Assembly (NCBI GenBank): GCA_038093975.1
Contig: JBBPTG010000251.1
Span: forward strand, 1-34,879
DNA length: 34,879 nucleotides
Source of the DNA: Chalciporus piperatus
Taxonomy: Eukaryota > Basidiomycota > Agaricomycetes > Boletales > Boletaceae
Reading direction: 5' to 3'
In this document: one piece after another, positions 20,897 to 31,324 of the stretch
Position numbering within the stretch: position 1 is the stretch's first letter
How the letters are laid out: each line of letters begins with the position of its first letter
Position numbers and translations under genes: made by a program
The notes under the pieces: generated by a model
What the model was told of the DNA's origin: nothing
What the model saw: only the letters and a program-made list of their open reading frames with translations
Databases searched by the model: none

Positions 20897-23604
20897 ATGG
20901 AATTGGATGGTAGCACTGGTACGTTGGAGATTGGACGGTTCAAGTTATTTGGGTTTGTTGACAGTGATTCGAACCAGCGTCGTATACTCTGTCGCATTTA
21001 CAGAAGATGGGAAGCACGTCGTGGGCGGCGAGGCTGGATCGGAACTCCACCAGTGGAGAATTGAGGACAGAATCGAGGTCGGACCAACTATGAAAGCAAA
21101 CGGCGATATCCTTGCTGTTGCGGTGTCGAAGGATGGTCGATGGATAGTGACTGGGGACAGAGGTCGCAGGGTGACTGTGTGGAACGCGATGACCCATACG
21201 ATACAGTTGAAAAAGAAGAAAAAATGTATGGGCGAGGTGTGGGCAGTGGATGTCTCGGCCGACTCCACACGAGTTGCCTTTGGGTCTCATGACGGCACAG
21301 TTCGCATCGTCAGTATCATATCTGATGGTACGCTCATTGCTACTCTGCCGCACGACTGCCGGGTTGCTAGTGTCAAGTTCTCCCCTGATGGCAATCGATT
21401 GGCGACCGCTACCTATGAAAATAACTCTGTCCGCGTTTACGATGCTCACACCAGTTCGAAGCTGTTCGACATTCCGGTCTCAATCACATCCCCAAACCCC
21501 TCCACTCCCCTCGCATGGTCTCCTGATAGCCAACGGCTCTTCGCTGCCTCATACGGAAAAATCACCCACCTCAACTTGTCCACGTCAGCGTGTTCAGAAT
21601 GGCCGACTTACAGCACAGACCCACATTGCTGTATTGTGACCAATGGGAAGTTCATAGCTTGTTCTTCCGGTGACTCTGTTTCCTTTTGGGACGCTGTTTC
21701 GTACCAGCAGATCGGTCGCCCTGTTCAACACTCATCCGCAGTTTACTGCATTGCTCTATCACGCGACCAGCGGTATCTCGCATGCGGAAATGGAAGCAAA
21801 ATATCAATCCACAATTTGAGTGATATCCTTCCAGAGACTCACTTCGTTGCCTCAGAAATAGTAGGTGCTCGTTTTCTCATTCTAAAGATCCTTATTGTTA
21901 ATACATCAAGCTTTTACAGACGGCTTCTTACCTACCACTAAAGGAATTGAGCGATCAAGTGCAGCAATCATGGATGCAAGACGACCTCGCGATTACCGAA
22001 GCGATCCTGTCGGAAGAGATCTCTCGATCTCCACAGCCTAACCATTATGCCTTGGCTAATCGCGCTCTTGTACGAGCGCATTCGAAACAATGGTGCACCG
22101 CACTCGAGGATGCAATTACGGTACATTCGCACTACATTCTTTTCAACACTTTCAGCTGATCCCTCACCAAGTCCCTTCAGATCAGGCCGTCGTCGATAGG
22201 TCATATCGCAAAGGCGCTTGCACTCGTTGGCAAAGGCGAACACGAACCTGCGTTACAAGCATTTGATCTCGTGTTCCACGACTGCAACCCAAACGACGAT
22301 AGATTCCTTTTACTCACCAAGGTCTGGACTAGTTATCAGGGATTCCTGTTCGAAGTTGACTTCAGTTTGACTAGGCTATCCTTTTGTTTGTGTCTGGGAA
22401 ACACGAAGATGCAATCTCGCGCCTTAACACCTTGATCAGTGCTGGAGATGACGACGCAAAATGGTACTATTATCAGGTAGGTACATTATACGATACAAGC
22501 TGACTATACACTGATCTTGCTGACAGGTTCTCTCTAACATGTACATGATGCAAAGAGACTACGTCCGGGCCGTGGAAGTCTTCGAGCGTTCTAAACAACT
22601 CCCCTCTTCTCAGAAGCGAAGTCATCTGGAGACAATATCTTTCGTAAGTACTCCCCTTCCATCTATTGCGATATGTATTCAATCTTTTCAAGATATACGG
22701 GTGGAGGTTCGACACCCTTGAGTTCATGGCATGGCAACGTCTATGCGAATCCTTGTATGCTTCTGGACTCATCAAAGAGGTCGCAGAGACTCTGATAAAG
22801 ATGGTCGACCCGTTAGAGGAGGGCAAAAAAGAAGCTGCGCACGGTCGCATCCTCGAAGAGATCATAACTCACTCTGGTGAAGCGACTTTGTTAGCGTGGG
22901 CGGGAAGTTCGTCCACGTGCAATAGCTGTCTCCCTGCATCCCCATCCGTTTACAAGCAAACGCCGTATACTCCTCCTTCTCTTCAAGGACGCGAAATGGA
23001 AACACGCATCGCGGAGCTCAAGAACATATTCTCTCCGATTGACGCAATGCTGATATACGGTCGGATGACTGGTCTTCAGCCACTACGCTTCGCGAATTTC
23101 CGTCTTCTTCTCCCGTGCATCGTATTCCCCGTCAAGGGCCTTAGCAAAGATGGGGAGAGTGCTCATCGTGCCAGGGTTACTGCTCTCGGCAATGTGGAAT
23201 TCACGACAGCGGACCTGCTCCCTCTGAAAGAGCCAAGGAGACTAGTCCTCGTGTACCCATGGATCCATGATATCTGTGGGCCTCGCAGCGGGGGCACTGC
23301 GGATTCGGATACGGATACGGATTCGGATGTAGGCTCTAACATAGACTCGGAGAGTAAAGTGGACGTAGATGTCGACATGGTGCACGAATCGCTCTTCGAG
23401 GAAGTCCCCCCGGCTCCATCTGACGTCTACACGCAATCATTGCAGCTGATTGCCCGCCTTGGACAGCCATTCAGCGCGCTGTTGCTCCTGAAACAGTTGG
23501 ATGGGTCATACAGGAGGGTGGCGGCGGAACACGAGATCGTCGTACCGGAGCTTGGAAACAAGGTTCCAAAGGATATTCGTGCGGAGGTTTTGGAAATCCA
23601 GTGA
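20897..23604 (+). CDS. WD40-TPR protein without HET core (family copy G)
   Basis: 796 residues in seven exons with GT-AG ends and consistent phases: 20897-20918, 20965-21860, 21920-22120, 22181-22321, 22375-22476, 22527-22643 and 22693-23604. Residues about 8-300 form about seven WD40 blades (VYSVAFTEDGKHVVGG, WIVTGDRGRRVTVWNA, VASVKFSPDGNRLATAT). A TPR-like block follows (NHYALANRALVRAHSKQW; LSNMYMMQRDYVRAVEVFER). Then AETLIKMVDPLEEG runs straight into GRILEEIITHSGEATLLAWA within one exon. In copy C these two points are separated by about 410 residues holding a second TPR block and the HET domain. The acidic linker (DSDTDTDSDVGSN) and the C-terminal domain ending VLEIQ are kept. No lesions are seen, so the gene is probably expressed. 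Without HET it cannot be an executioner of the known type; a regulator, receptor or decoy role is speculation. Confidence 0.87.
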
Positions 23605-23889
23605 TCTGTTCGTTTTCTTCTATCTTCGTTACTTTGTGGTGATCGGTTTCTCTGTACTAAGGCTCTGATTTCTTTCTATCGCTCTTTCATGTATGCTCTA
23701 AACAAGGCTACCCATTTCACTCCATGAGACTTGCTGCCATCATTTGTGGATTGGAAGGACTTGTAAGGTCGTGAGAAACTTGAGTGTCCGCGAGACGGAT
23801 GTTACAGTACCACGACTTTCACTGATGCCACTCAATGTTTAGGCCTTGGGAGTCATAGTACCATACTACTAACACTGGAACCCTACCAT
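23605..23889. other. Intergenic between copies G and H
   Basis: T-rich 3' flank of copy G, then the presumed promoter of copy H. No WD40 sequence remains here, and no GTGAACTGATT motif is seen. Confidence 0.5.
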
Positions 23890-25680
23890 ATGACTTCCGT
23901 ACGTTTCCGGTTTCCCTGCGTGTGCGGCATTTCTAACGTTCCCTACCTCGTCTCTTTGGGTACTGGCCTCCCACTGCCAGCAGCAGCTCCGACCTACCTT
24001 TCGGTTTCCACTTCTGCAAGTGGATTTGGCAGCGCTTGAGCCATGGAAACGAAATGACCTAGAAAATGCTGAAACGGTACTGTCGGATTGGATCGACCGA
24101 TCCCTGAACCCAAGTCACTTTGCGTTTGCAAATCGCGCTCTGATCCGAGTACGCTCGAGACATTGGAATATGGCAATCCAAGATGCCAGAATGGTAGAGA
24201 CTTCTCATTCCGTTGTTCACTTACATCTAACTGTGCCCCACGAAGTCTCTCCAGGTCAAATTGTCGCCCATTGGGCAGATTGCATTGGTCCTTGCGCTCA
24301 TTGGACAAGGCGAAGGAGAACTTGCGCTGCAAGAATTTGACCTTGTGTTTCGCGATTGCGAGCCACACGATAATACTTTCCTCTTGCTCATCAAGGTGCG
24401 TATTCTATGCACTATCTATAGCTCCCAAGTCAGCCCTGTTTCTCTCAGTCCATCCTTGCGTTCATCTGCGGTAAACATGAAAATGCAATATCACGCATCC
24501 TGAGCTTGATCTCGACTCAAGACGATATCAGTGCACACTGCTACTCTCAGGTACATTTATTTTCGAAGCATGAACTACGACCGTGATCTTTGGCATCTTC
24601 CACAGGTCTTGGCTTATATGTACCTGGAAAGGGGTAATGATGAACTTGCGTTACGTGCTATCGCCGAACACGCACCGGTTCAATCCTCCTCTTATGAAAA
24701 TCACCATCTCATGACTATTTCGCTTGTACGCATTGTCCCTCCAACCACATTATGCTGTATATTAACGCCCCTGAAAGATATCAGGCTGGAGCTTTGACAG
24801 GCTGGAACCAATGGCACAACAGTGCCTGCTCGAGATGCTTTTTTCTGCTAGACGCACGAAGGAGCCCACGGAAACTCTTCAGCGGATGGTCGACACATTA
24901 AACGATCAGAACAAAGAACGTCCAATTGGCCATATCTTGGAAGAGATCATCACCAAGTCCGGTGAAGTGAGCGCATTGGCATGGGTCGGGAAGTCATCGG
25001 CCCATAATAGCTCTCTCCCGTGTTCTCTTTCATCGTACGGTCAAGGCCCGCACATTCCTGAGCCACTCGGATCAGCCGAAATGGAGGAGCGCACCAAGGA
25101 ACTCCGGGAGAATTTCTCGCAACTTGAGGCTGCGTTGATCTACGACCGGGTCGTTCGTCTACCGGAACTACGCTTTTCTAGTCACCATCGGCTACATCTC
25201 CCGTGCATCGTGTTCCCTGTCAATGGCCTGACCAGCAGCCGGGAGAATTTCTATTGTGCCAGGGCTGATGGTATTGGCCTCGTGGAGTTCACAGCGGAAG
25301 ACCCGCTCCCGCTGAACGAACCACACAAACTGGTGTTTGCGAACCCATGGATCCATAATATTCTTGGGTCGTATGACGATCTGCTGCAGGACGACGACTC
25401 GCAGATGGAGACTGAGGACTCGGACTCGGACTCGGACTCGGACTTGTTCTCGGCCTTGGACACGGACACGGACATGACGGAAGCCAATTTGGTAGAGAAC
25501 ACATACTCCCAGCCATTGCAGCTGATCGCTCGCCTTGGACAGTCATTCAGTATGTTCTTGCTTCTGAAGCAACGGGATGGATCACACATTCGCGTTGCAT
25601 CCCAAAACGAGATCATCGTGACGGGTCTTGGAATCGAGGTTCCGAAGAACATCCGTACGGAGGTCTTGGAAATCCAGTAA
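23890..25680 (+). CDS. TPR and C-terminal-domain protein (family copy H, no WD40, no HET)
   Basis: About 495 residues if started at ATG 23890 (ATGACTTCC then a GTACGT donor, acceptor CCAG at 23980). Exons: 23890-23898, 23981-24193, 24255-24395, 24449-24550, 24606-24725 and 24778-25680; all are phase 0 and match copy G's TPR exons one for one. TPR-like motifs include FAFANRALIRVRSRHWNMA and IGQIALVLALIGQGEGELA. The join QRMVDTLNDQ to GHILEEIITKSGEVSALAW is the same HET-less junction as in copy G. The linker is EDSDSDSDSDLFSALDTDTD, encoded partly by a CGGACT hexamer run (about 25417-25442), and the end is VLEIQ. WD40 exons are absent, with the break at an exon boundary. The body is free of lesions. 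The start is inferred from the tiny first exon seen in relatives; the alternative is a 5'-truncated pseudogene. Confidence 0.75.
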
Positions 25681-26725
25681 TTCTTTTCAAGATATGTGTT
25701 TCGTTGTTCATTTTGAAGGTTAATTTGCAGTGGAACTGTTCTTTGCTATCTCCCGTAATCATTTCACTCTCTTTTTTGTCTCATGTATGATGGCTCCCGA
25801 GTTTGTTCGATCTACACTGGGATGTAGATGTGATCTTCGAATTTATCATTTTCTTTGCTCGCTTGTCCAATCTCACTGGAGACGTGAAGGAATGTGAAAG
25901 ACTAATGAACTGAGAACAGTGGCAGATCGTGGGACACAGCGACAAGAAAATTCCACGCGCCACTGGCCACCGCCAGTCTTCTCTCGTTTGATTCCGTCCT
26001 CTACTTCCATCGGAGCGTATACCTTTCCTCTCAACAAGTGCGATTCGTCTGTTTTGACATCCAGTCTCGCGGCAGAAGCATTCAAGTTCATGGACTCAGA
26101 ATCTGATGGATCCGGATCATCCTGGTCGCGCAAGTTGGATCAAATATGGTTTCAGGTGCGTATAGGTGAGCATATGATGACTCCCAAACTGCCTAACAGC
26201 CTACCTATCTCGATCAACTCGAGAAATGTTGTCCGCGAGTACTAGAAAATTCTAGATGGCGACATGTCGATGTGATGATGTCAGCTTCTTTGGGATGGAA
26301 GCACAGCAAGAAGAATGAAAGGTCGCAAACAAAATGTCTAGTATCACACAGCCAGGGGAGCGAGTCGATCGATCGGACACAAGGCGAAGACATTTCAGCC
26401 ACATATAGGAGGACTGACCCAGGGTAATAGAATCATTAAAATACGTAGTACCTCAGTCTAGATACGGTTCGCGATGAGTCGTCCGTGAGGATGCGAAGGG
26501 TTCCTCATCGGAGGGTAGGGGAAACGCGGCCAGTGTGGTGGCCTCAAGAGATGGGCTCGACATCAAGATCGATGGTCCATATTCCGCACAAAAGAATGGA
26601 AGTTTTCAAACAACACGTGCACTAACAGGCTAATGATACAGACTAGCGAACGAAAGTGATTTGTGCATAGGTTAGAAGTACAGACAATGCCCAAAATATG
26701 GAGAAACGGAATGACTACATATGCA
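25681..26725. other. Region between convergent copies H and I, one possible unknown exon
   Basis: The frame at 25920-26157 (plus) opens after an AACAG acceptor-like site and ends in CAG then GTGCGT, so it could be an exon. The opposite strand (about 26133-25873) is also open and hydrophilic. Neither resembles a family I know. The rest is the 3' flank of both genes. Confidence 0.3.
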
Positions 26726-29196
26726 TTATAGTATCTCGAGCACCTCAGCACGGATGTCCTTTGGATCATTGCATCCCAGGCCAGGGACAATTATCTCGCT
26801 CCCTGCAGCTACCCGTTTGTAGGCACCATCAGGCTGTCTCAGAAGCAACAACGCGTTGAACGGTTGCCCGAGGCGTGCGATCAGTCACAATGCCCGAGTA
26901 TATGCGTCCGATGCGACCGTAGGAGCTTCCTCGATGAGCGAAGCGTGAACCAACTTTGATTCCACGCCGACTCTGCTGTTGCCCGAGTCCGTGATAGAGT
27001 CTTGGTTTGTCTCTGATTCAATTTCTGAGACGACACTCCCACGCGCGTCATCGAGATCATGAGTCCACGGGTTCACCAACAGGAGTCTCCCAGGCTCCTT
27101 CAGCGGAAGCGAGTCTGACATCGTAAACTCCACGTGGCCAATCCCGGTCACCTCAGCGCTATAGACATTCTCGGAATCCTTGCAAAGGCTCTTGACGCGG
27201 AATACGATGCATGGAAGATGTAGGCGGAAATGAGCGAAGCGTACGGGCTGCAGGCGAGTGACCCGATCATAAACAACCATGGCATCGAGTGGTGGAATCC
27301 TGGTTATCAATTTCACGACGCAGGCTACTATTTCGCTTTCTTCAACGGAAGGAGAAGTGTATAGGGTTTGGGTGTAGACAGAAGGTGAAGCTGGAAGACA
27401 GCTGTTGCACGTGGATGACACCCCGGTCCAGGCCAGCAGACCCGCTTCGCCCGAACGTGTTATGATTCCCTCCAGGATACGACCGTGAGCAGCTTCTTTT
27501 TCGTCCGCTTCTAACGAGCTGACCATCTACAAAAGAGTTTCGGCGATTTGCCGGATATTAATATCTATCGGAAATACTTATTATCCATTCAAAATTAGTA
27601 TGAACAAGGCTTACAAGCGATATGGTCGTCAAGTGAGGATATTTCTTGGAGCACTCCTGGCGCGGAACACCTTGGAACAGCTGTGTCGCACGTGCGTGAT
27701 CCCCTTGCTTCACGTACATGCTGCCAAGGACCTGCAGGAGATACCAACATCAGCCTCCGCAAGTGGTTATCATATAATATACATGCCTGGACGTAGTATG
27801 GTCGTGTGTCGTCATCCGCAGTGGCGATCAAGCCAACCACGCGGGAAATCGCGTCTTCATTCTTCCCGGAGACGAATAGGAGTACAGCCTGTTGGAAAAG
27901 ATCTCAGTCGCAGGGAATTCCAAGAACATCGAACGCACCTTAACGAGCAATAGAAACCTGTTATCGTGGGGATCACAGTCACTAAACACGAAATCGAACG
28001 CCTGCAGTGCAAGTTCCTGTTCGCCTTTATATACAAGTGCGTAAGCCATTGAGATGTGGCCTATAGGCGACAGCTTAATTTGAAGGGACTTGACGGGTGC
28101 TTGGGTGAACATGAACACGTCACACCGAAGAATCGCAGTCTACCTTTTCGGCATCGTCGATAGCTGCATCCCATTATTGAAGGTGCGTCCGAACAAGAGC
28201 ACGGTTTGCAAGTGCGTGGTGACTAGGATCTGAGGACCGCGTGATCTCTTCTAACAGGATCAGGTCGGCATTGGTTGCGTCGGATTGTATCCAAGGTTTG
28301 AGAGCGGTATCGCTCACTTCCAGGAGTGGAAGCTAAGAACGCGTCTGAAAGATATTTGATAAGAAGCGTGGGTTCATTTGAGAAATCAGGAACGCAAACG
28401 AATATGCACCTACACGGTCATTGAAGTATACCTGGGGAATGATTTTGCTGAGATCGTGGACTGTGACTTTGCTGCTATATCCGCAAGCGAGGTATCTCTC
28501 ATCTGGTGAGAGGGACATGCACTGGATCTTTGCGCTGTGGTCGATACCGCCGTCGATCTGTTTGTGAGTAACGTTGTCCCAAAATGAGACTGAAGCGCCC
28601 GCCGAACATGCTATGAATCTCCCATTTGATACGAGATTGATGGCACGGTTAAACGATGCGGTGGCGATACGGCCCCCATCTGGCGAGAACGCGACAGCAA
28701 CGACATTAGAATCGTGCTGAACAGGAAGAATGAGTCGTCGTCCGGAAGGCATGCTGAAGATCCGGAGAGTGTTGTCATTCGACCCGGAAGCAAATTTTGT
28801 CGAATCGCGAGAAATGTCGACCGCCATCACCATCACGTAGTCGGAGTACGGTCCAGGTTCTGCAATCTCGACCACCTTTTCGTGAGTGGTCGCATTCCAG
28901 ACCACCACCCTGTTTCCACCATCTCCACTGACAATCCACCGCCCATCTCTGGATGCGACCACCGTAGAGACACTCCCATAATGATTCATTGTAGGTCCAA
29001 CTTGGAGTCCATCATCGATTTTCCAACGCTTCAGCGTTTGTTCTTCGCCTCCGGTTACGATGTTATTCCCATCAGATGTGAATGTGACTGCAAGTATCTT
29101 ATTTTGAATTGTGATTTCGGTTGCTTTTGCACCTTGACCTTGGTCAATAAGGTGTTAGCGTGACGCCACCGTCTCCAAAAACCAGTACGCACCCAT
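26726..29196 (-). pseudogene. WD40-TPR family copy I (HET-less, decayed)
   Basis: Minus strand, ATG at 29196-29194 followed at once by a GTGCGT donor, as in copy J. The WD40 part is short by about 70 residues (NRAI runs straight into NLVSNGRFIACS), so about one blade is missing; J shares this. TPR-like exons follow (HALANRALVRTHLQ). Lesions are TAA at 28176-28174 where LQQWD is expected, loss of the exon encoding the WSFDELEL region at 27560, TAG at 27529-27527, and TGA at 26887-26885 before LIARLGQPFNALL. The join LLxMVSSLEADEK to GRILEGIITRSGEAGLLAW shows the same HET loss as copies G and H. True end is VLEIL, TAA at 26728-26726. The intron donor at 27786-27785 is GC. A hAT-like element sits 77 bp upstream of the ATG. 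Confidence 0.87.
27560..29196 (-). repeat. Inverted repeat, left arm (copy I)
   Basis: Matches the plus-strand right arm 33082-34849 over almost all its length, including introns. A 60-codon stretch (28611-28793 and 33486-33668) gives identical translations. The arm ends at 27560, where copy I has its deletion. The 3.9-kb spacer holds a hAT-like element, a solo LTR and copy K. Confidence 0.88.
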
Positions 29197-29272
29197 CCTC
29201 AGTCAAGCAGTCCTAGGCAAGTCCTAGCTGCGCATTTCCTCAGGACATCGATTACCTTGCTTGCAAGGTCAT

Positions 29273-30250
29273 TAGCGTACGGGCGAAAACTCAGCGGGGT
29301 GTTAATAACTGGTTAAAAAAACACACGTCCAGGAGGGTTATTAACAGGCCAGTTAATAACACAGGTCACGTGATTTATTTGTATCACGTGACCCCATTAG
29401 ATCGCTGTTTTTTCCAATTTTTTTTCCATTCATTCAAATTTCAACAGGAGCTGCGGCAATCGAATGTTCTCTTACAATGACTATCTACCAATCCCAAGCG
29501 CTATCTGGATCGTTCGCCTCGTCAGCATCACTGCTATGTTTTTCGTCTGTCTCTTTTCCGCAGTCCGAAGCCCTACCATCCGCGAGGACCTGAGTCACCA
29601 CCGCCGGTCTCAAGTCAACATCGCACTCCATGTCAAAGCAGGACTCCCGCTCCTGATCCTGGACATTGTCCGTCTCGTCAACTTGAAGCCATGTCTCCGT
29701 GTCCCCTTCTTCAAACTCCTCTGTTCCATCCGCGTCTTCAGCCACCAAGTAACTGCCATCAGTTTTGTGACTGATTGTTGGCTCAGACTCGGAGGACCCT
29801 TTGTTCGATCTTGGGTTCAGAAGTGAATCAAGGTCGTAGAATGACATGGTTGGATGTTCTCGTGTACCAGTATGGTGCTATTGTACAGATGAATTAATGA
29901 AACGAATTGACAATATTGCTACTCACTTCGGGATTGTACATGTGCCCGATTTGAAAATTTTCATGGCTCAGGAAAGCGGCCAAGTGGCGCGGAGCAGTCA
30001 GACCAAACTCGGGCTATATTCTGGGCAGGATTTGCGGGACAATGGGAGCACATTGCAGCGAGTTAACGACGAACGAAGCCGCGATCGCTGGCAAGGACCT
30101 GCTCCGGCGGGTGGGACTATGTCACGTGACAGTTAATAACACCCTGATTGAACCCCCCCACCAGGCCCATGTTAATAACTGTTAATAACAAGTTATTAAC
30201 CTGCTAAAAACAATCATGTTATTAACAAAACAGTTTTTGCCCGTACCCTA
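29273..30250 (+). mobile_element. Non-autonomous hAT-like DNA transposon, 978 bp
   Basis: Flanked by perfect 8-bp duplications AAGGTCAT (29265-29272 and 30251-30258). Terminal inverted repeats are TAGCGTACGGGCGAAAACT (left) and TAGGGTACGGGCAAAAACT (right, reverse complement), 17 of 19 identical. They fit the YARNG start typical of hAT elements, as does the 8-bp duplication. Subterminal GTTAATAAC or GTTATTAAC copies occur three times on the left (29301, 29337, 29352) and five times on the right (30132, 30171, 30181, 30192, 30218). TCACGTGA-type palindromes lie next to both clusters. The element is too short for a hAT transposase, so it is non-autonomous. It lies 77 bp upstream of copy I's ATG. 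KDZ-type elements also make 8-bp duplications but do not explain the YARNG ends. Confidence 0.87.
29485..29847 (-). CDS. Acidic 120-residue frame inside the hAT-like element
   Basis: ATG at 29847-29845, stop at 29485. Very rich in Asp, Glu and Ser (for example EDADGTEEFEEGDTETW), with no zinc finger and no transposase catalytic motif. It may be the leftover N-terminal acidic region of a transposase or a passenger frame. Whether it is expressed is unknown. Confidence 0.3.
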   Translation of the reverse strand: MSFYDLDSLLNPRSNKGSSESEPTISHKTDGSYLVAEDADGTEEFEEGDTETWLQVDETDNVQDQERESCFDMECDVDLRPAVVTQVLADGRASDCGKETDEKHSSDADEANDPDSAWDW

Positions 30251-30258
30251 AAGGTCAT

Positions 30259-30540
30259 GTTGGTTGGACTTTATCACCTTCACGTGACTTGTTCACGTGA
30301 TTCAATTATGTAAGGTCATGTTTGGAGACTCAGCGTGATTAGTATAGACTCGTCGTGTATTACAGTATTTCGTCCTTGATGTCGTCATTCAGAATCCAAA
30401 TTTTGCTGTTCATCACATCCGTTGGCTTCTCTACGGTTCGCTATTGAAACGATGTCGAAGTCGACCAAATGCGACTGATGACATCACATGTGACGATTAA
30501 AGGAGCTTGTTCTTTTTTTTCCCCTGCGACCTCCTCGCCA
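30259..30540. other. Sequence between hAT element and a possible gene start
   Basis: Two CACGTG palindromes lie near 30281 and 30295, and a pyrimidine run (about 30510-30525) precedes the ATG at 30541. No gene recognised. Confidence 0.35.
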
Positions 30541-30646
30541 TGACTGAAACCTCCGACTGGCCGAGACTCACGGAACCCACCCAATCGTCGACGAGCTTTC
30601 TCTTGTGCACACGTCGCTATAACGAATGTCTAATACGAGCCCAAAT
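30541..30646 (+). pseudogene. Possible first exon of an unknown gene, cut by solo LTR 2
   Basis: ATG at 30541 follows a C/T-rich stretch and opens a frame (starting MTETSDWPRLTEP) that reaches the solo LTR at 30647. Beyond the LTR, with one CAAAT copy removed, the frame runs only about ten more codons to a stop, unless an intron intervenes. No family recognised. Confidence 0.3.
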
Positions 30647-31122
30647 TGAAACGACTCAACTCAACTAAGAGCTAAGACTCACACTAGACAATAGCGAGCC
30701 GATGTACTTGGCTGAGGTTCGATGAGGAAACTCCAGGAGAACAAGACTGGGGAGTCCAGTGCTTGTCGACCCGGGTTTATATACTATTGTCAATGTTTGT
30801 ACATGTTGTGGCTAAACCTTATCGTAGGTGACTGGGTATGACTCATACTGACTACTAGCCAATGGCGTAACTAGCTCTACTGCGGAATGAGTAAGCGTGA
30901 GTCATATGATGAGTAATGCTGACTGATGCTGACGAGTGAGCGGTGAGTCATCAGTTAGTAAGCGAAGGTCTAGACCTAGCTTATGTAAGTAAGTCACGTG
31001 ATGCGATAAGATAAGATAACAAAAGAGAAAGTGAAACGACTAAGTCCAAGAAACGAAGAGAAACCTAGTAAGCGTAATGGAATGTAGGCATGATTAGGAT
31101 AAGGAATGGAGCGTTCGTAACA
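30647..31122 (+). repeat. Solo LTR 2 (476 bp), 5-bp target duplication
   Basis: Begins TGAAACGACTCAACTCAA and ends GCGTTCGTAACA, with perfect CAAAT duplications at 30642-30646 and 31123-31127. It shares with solo LTR 1 the TATA block (CCCGGGTTTATATACTATTG, about 30771-30790) and the TGTACATGTTGTGGCTAAACC stretch shortened here. It has about three TGA(G/C)TCA sites against nine in LTR 1. Confidence 0.88.
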
Positions 31123-31324
31123 CAAATGATACGGGTCGACAGTCCATGAACAGAGACTGAACGCGTCCACATGGACCACATTTGCGGTGCGAATTTCGTC
31201 TGTGGACTTTCGTCACCTGTGTTGATATTGACAGCAAACGTTGTCCGTGTTTTGCCTCGAGATATCAATATCTCATGTTTCAGGACTGCGCAGGCAGCTC
31301 TGAATGAGTTGCAACAAAGAAGTG
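31123..31324 (+). other. Flank of solo LTR 2
   Basis: An open plus-strand stretch (about 31160-31345, VHMDHICGANFVCGLSS and on) could be part of the gene interrupted at 30646. No family recognised. Confidence 0.25.

Noticed and set aside
29273..30250. KDZ/Zisupton-type element
   Set aside because: The 8-bp duplication would fit, but the TAG(C/G)G termini match the hAT consensus and no KDZ transposase remnant is seen.
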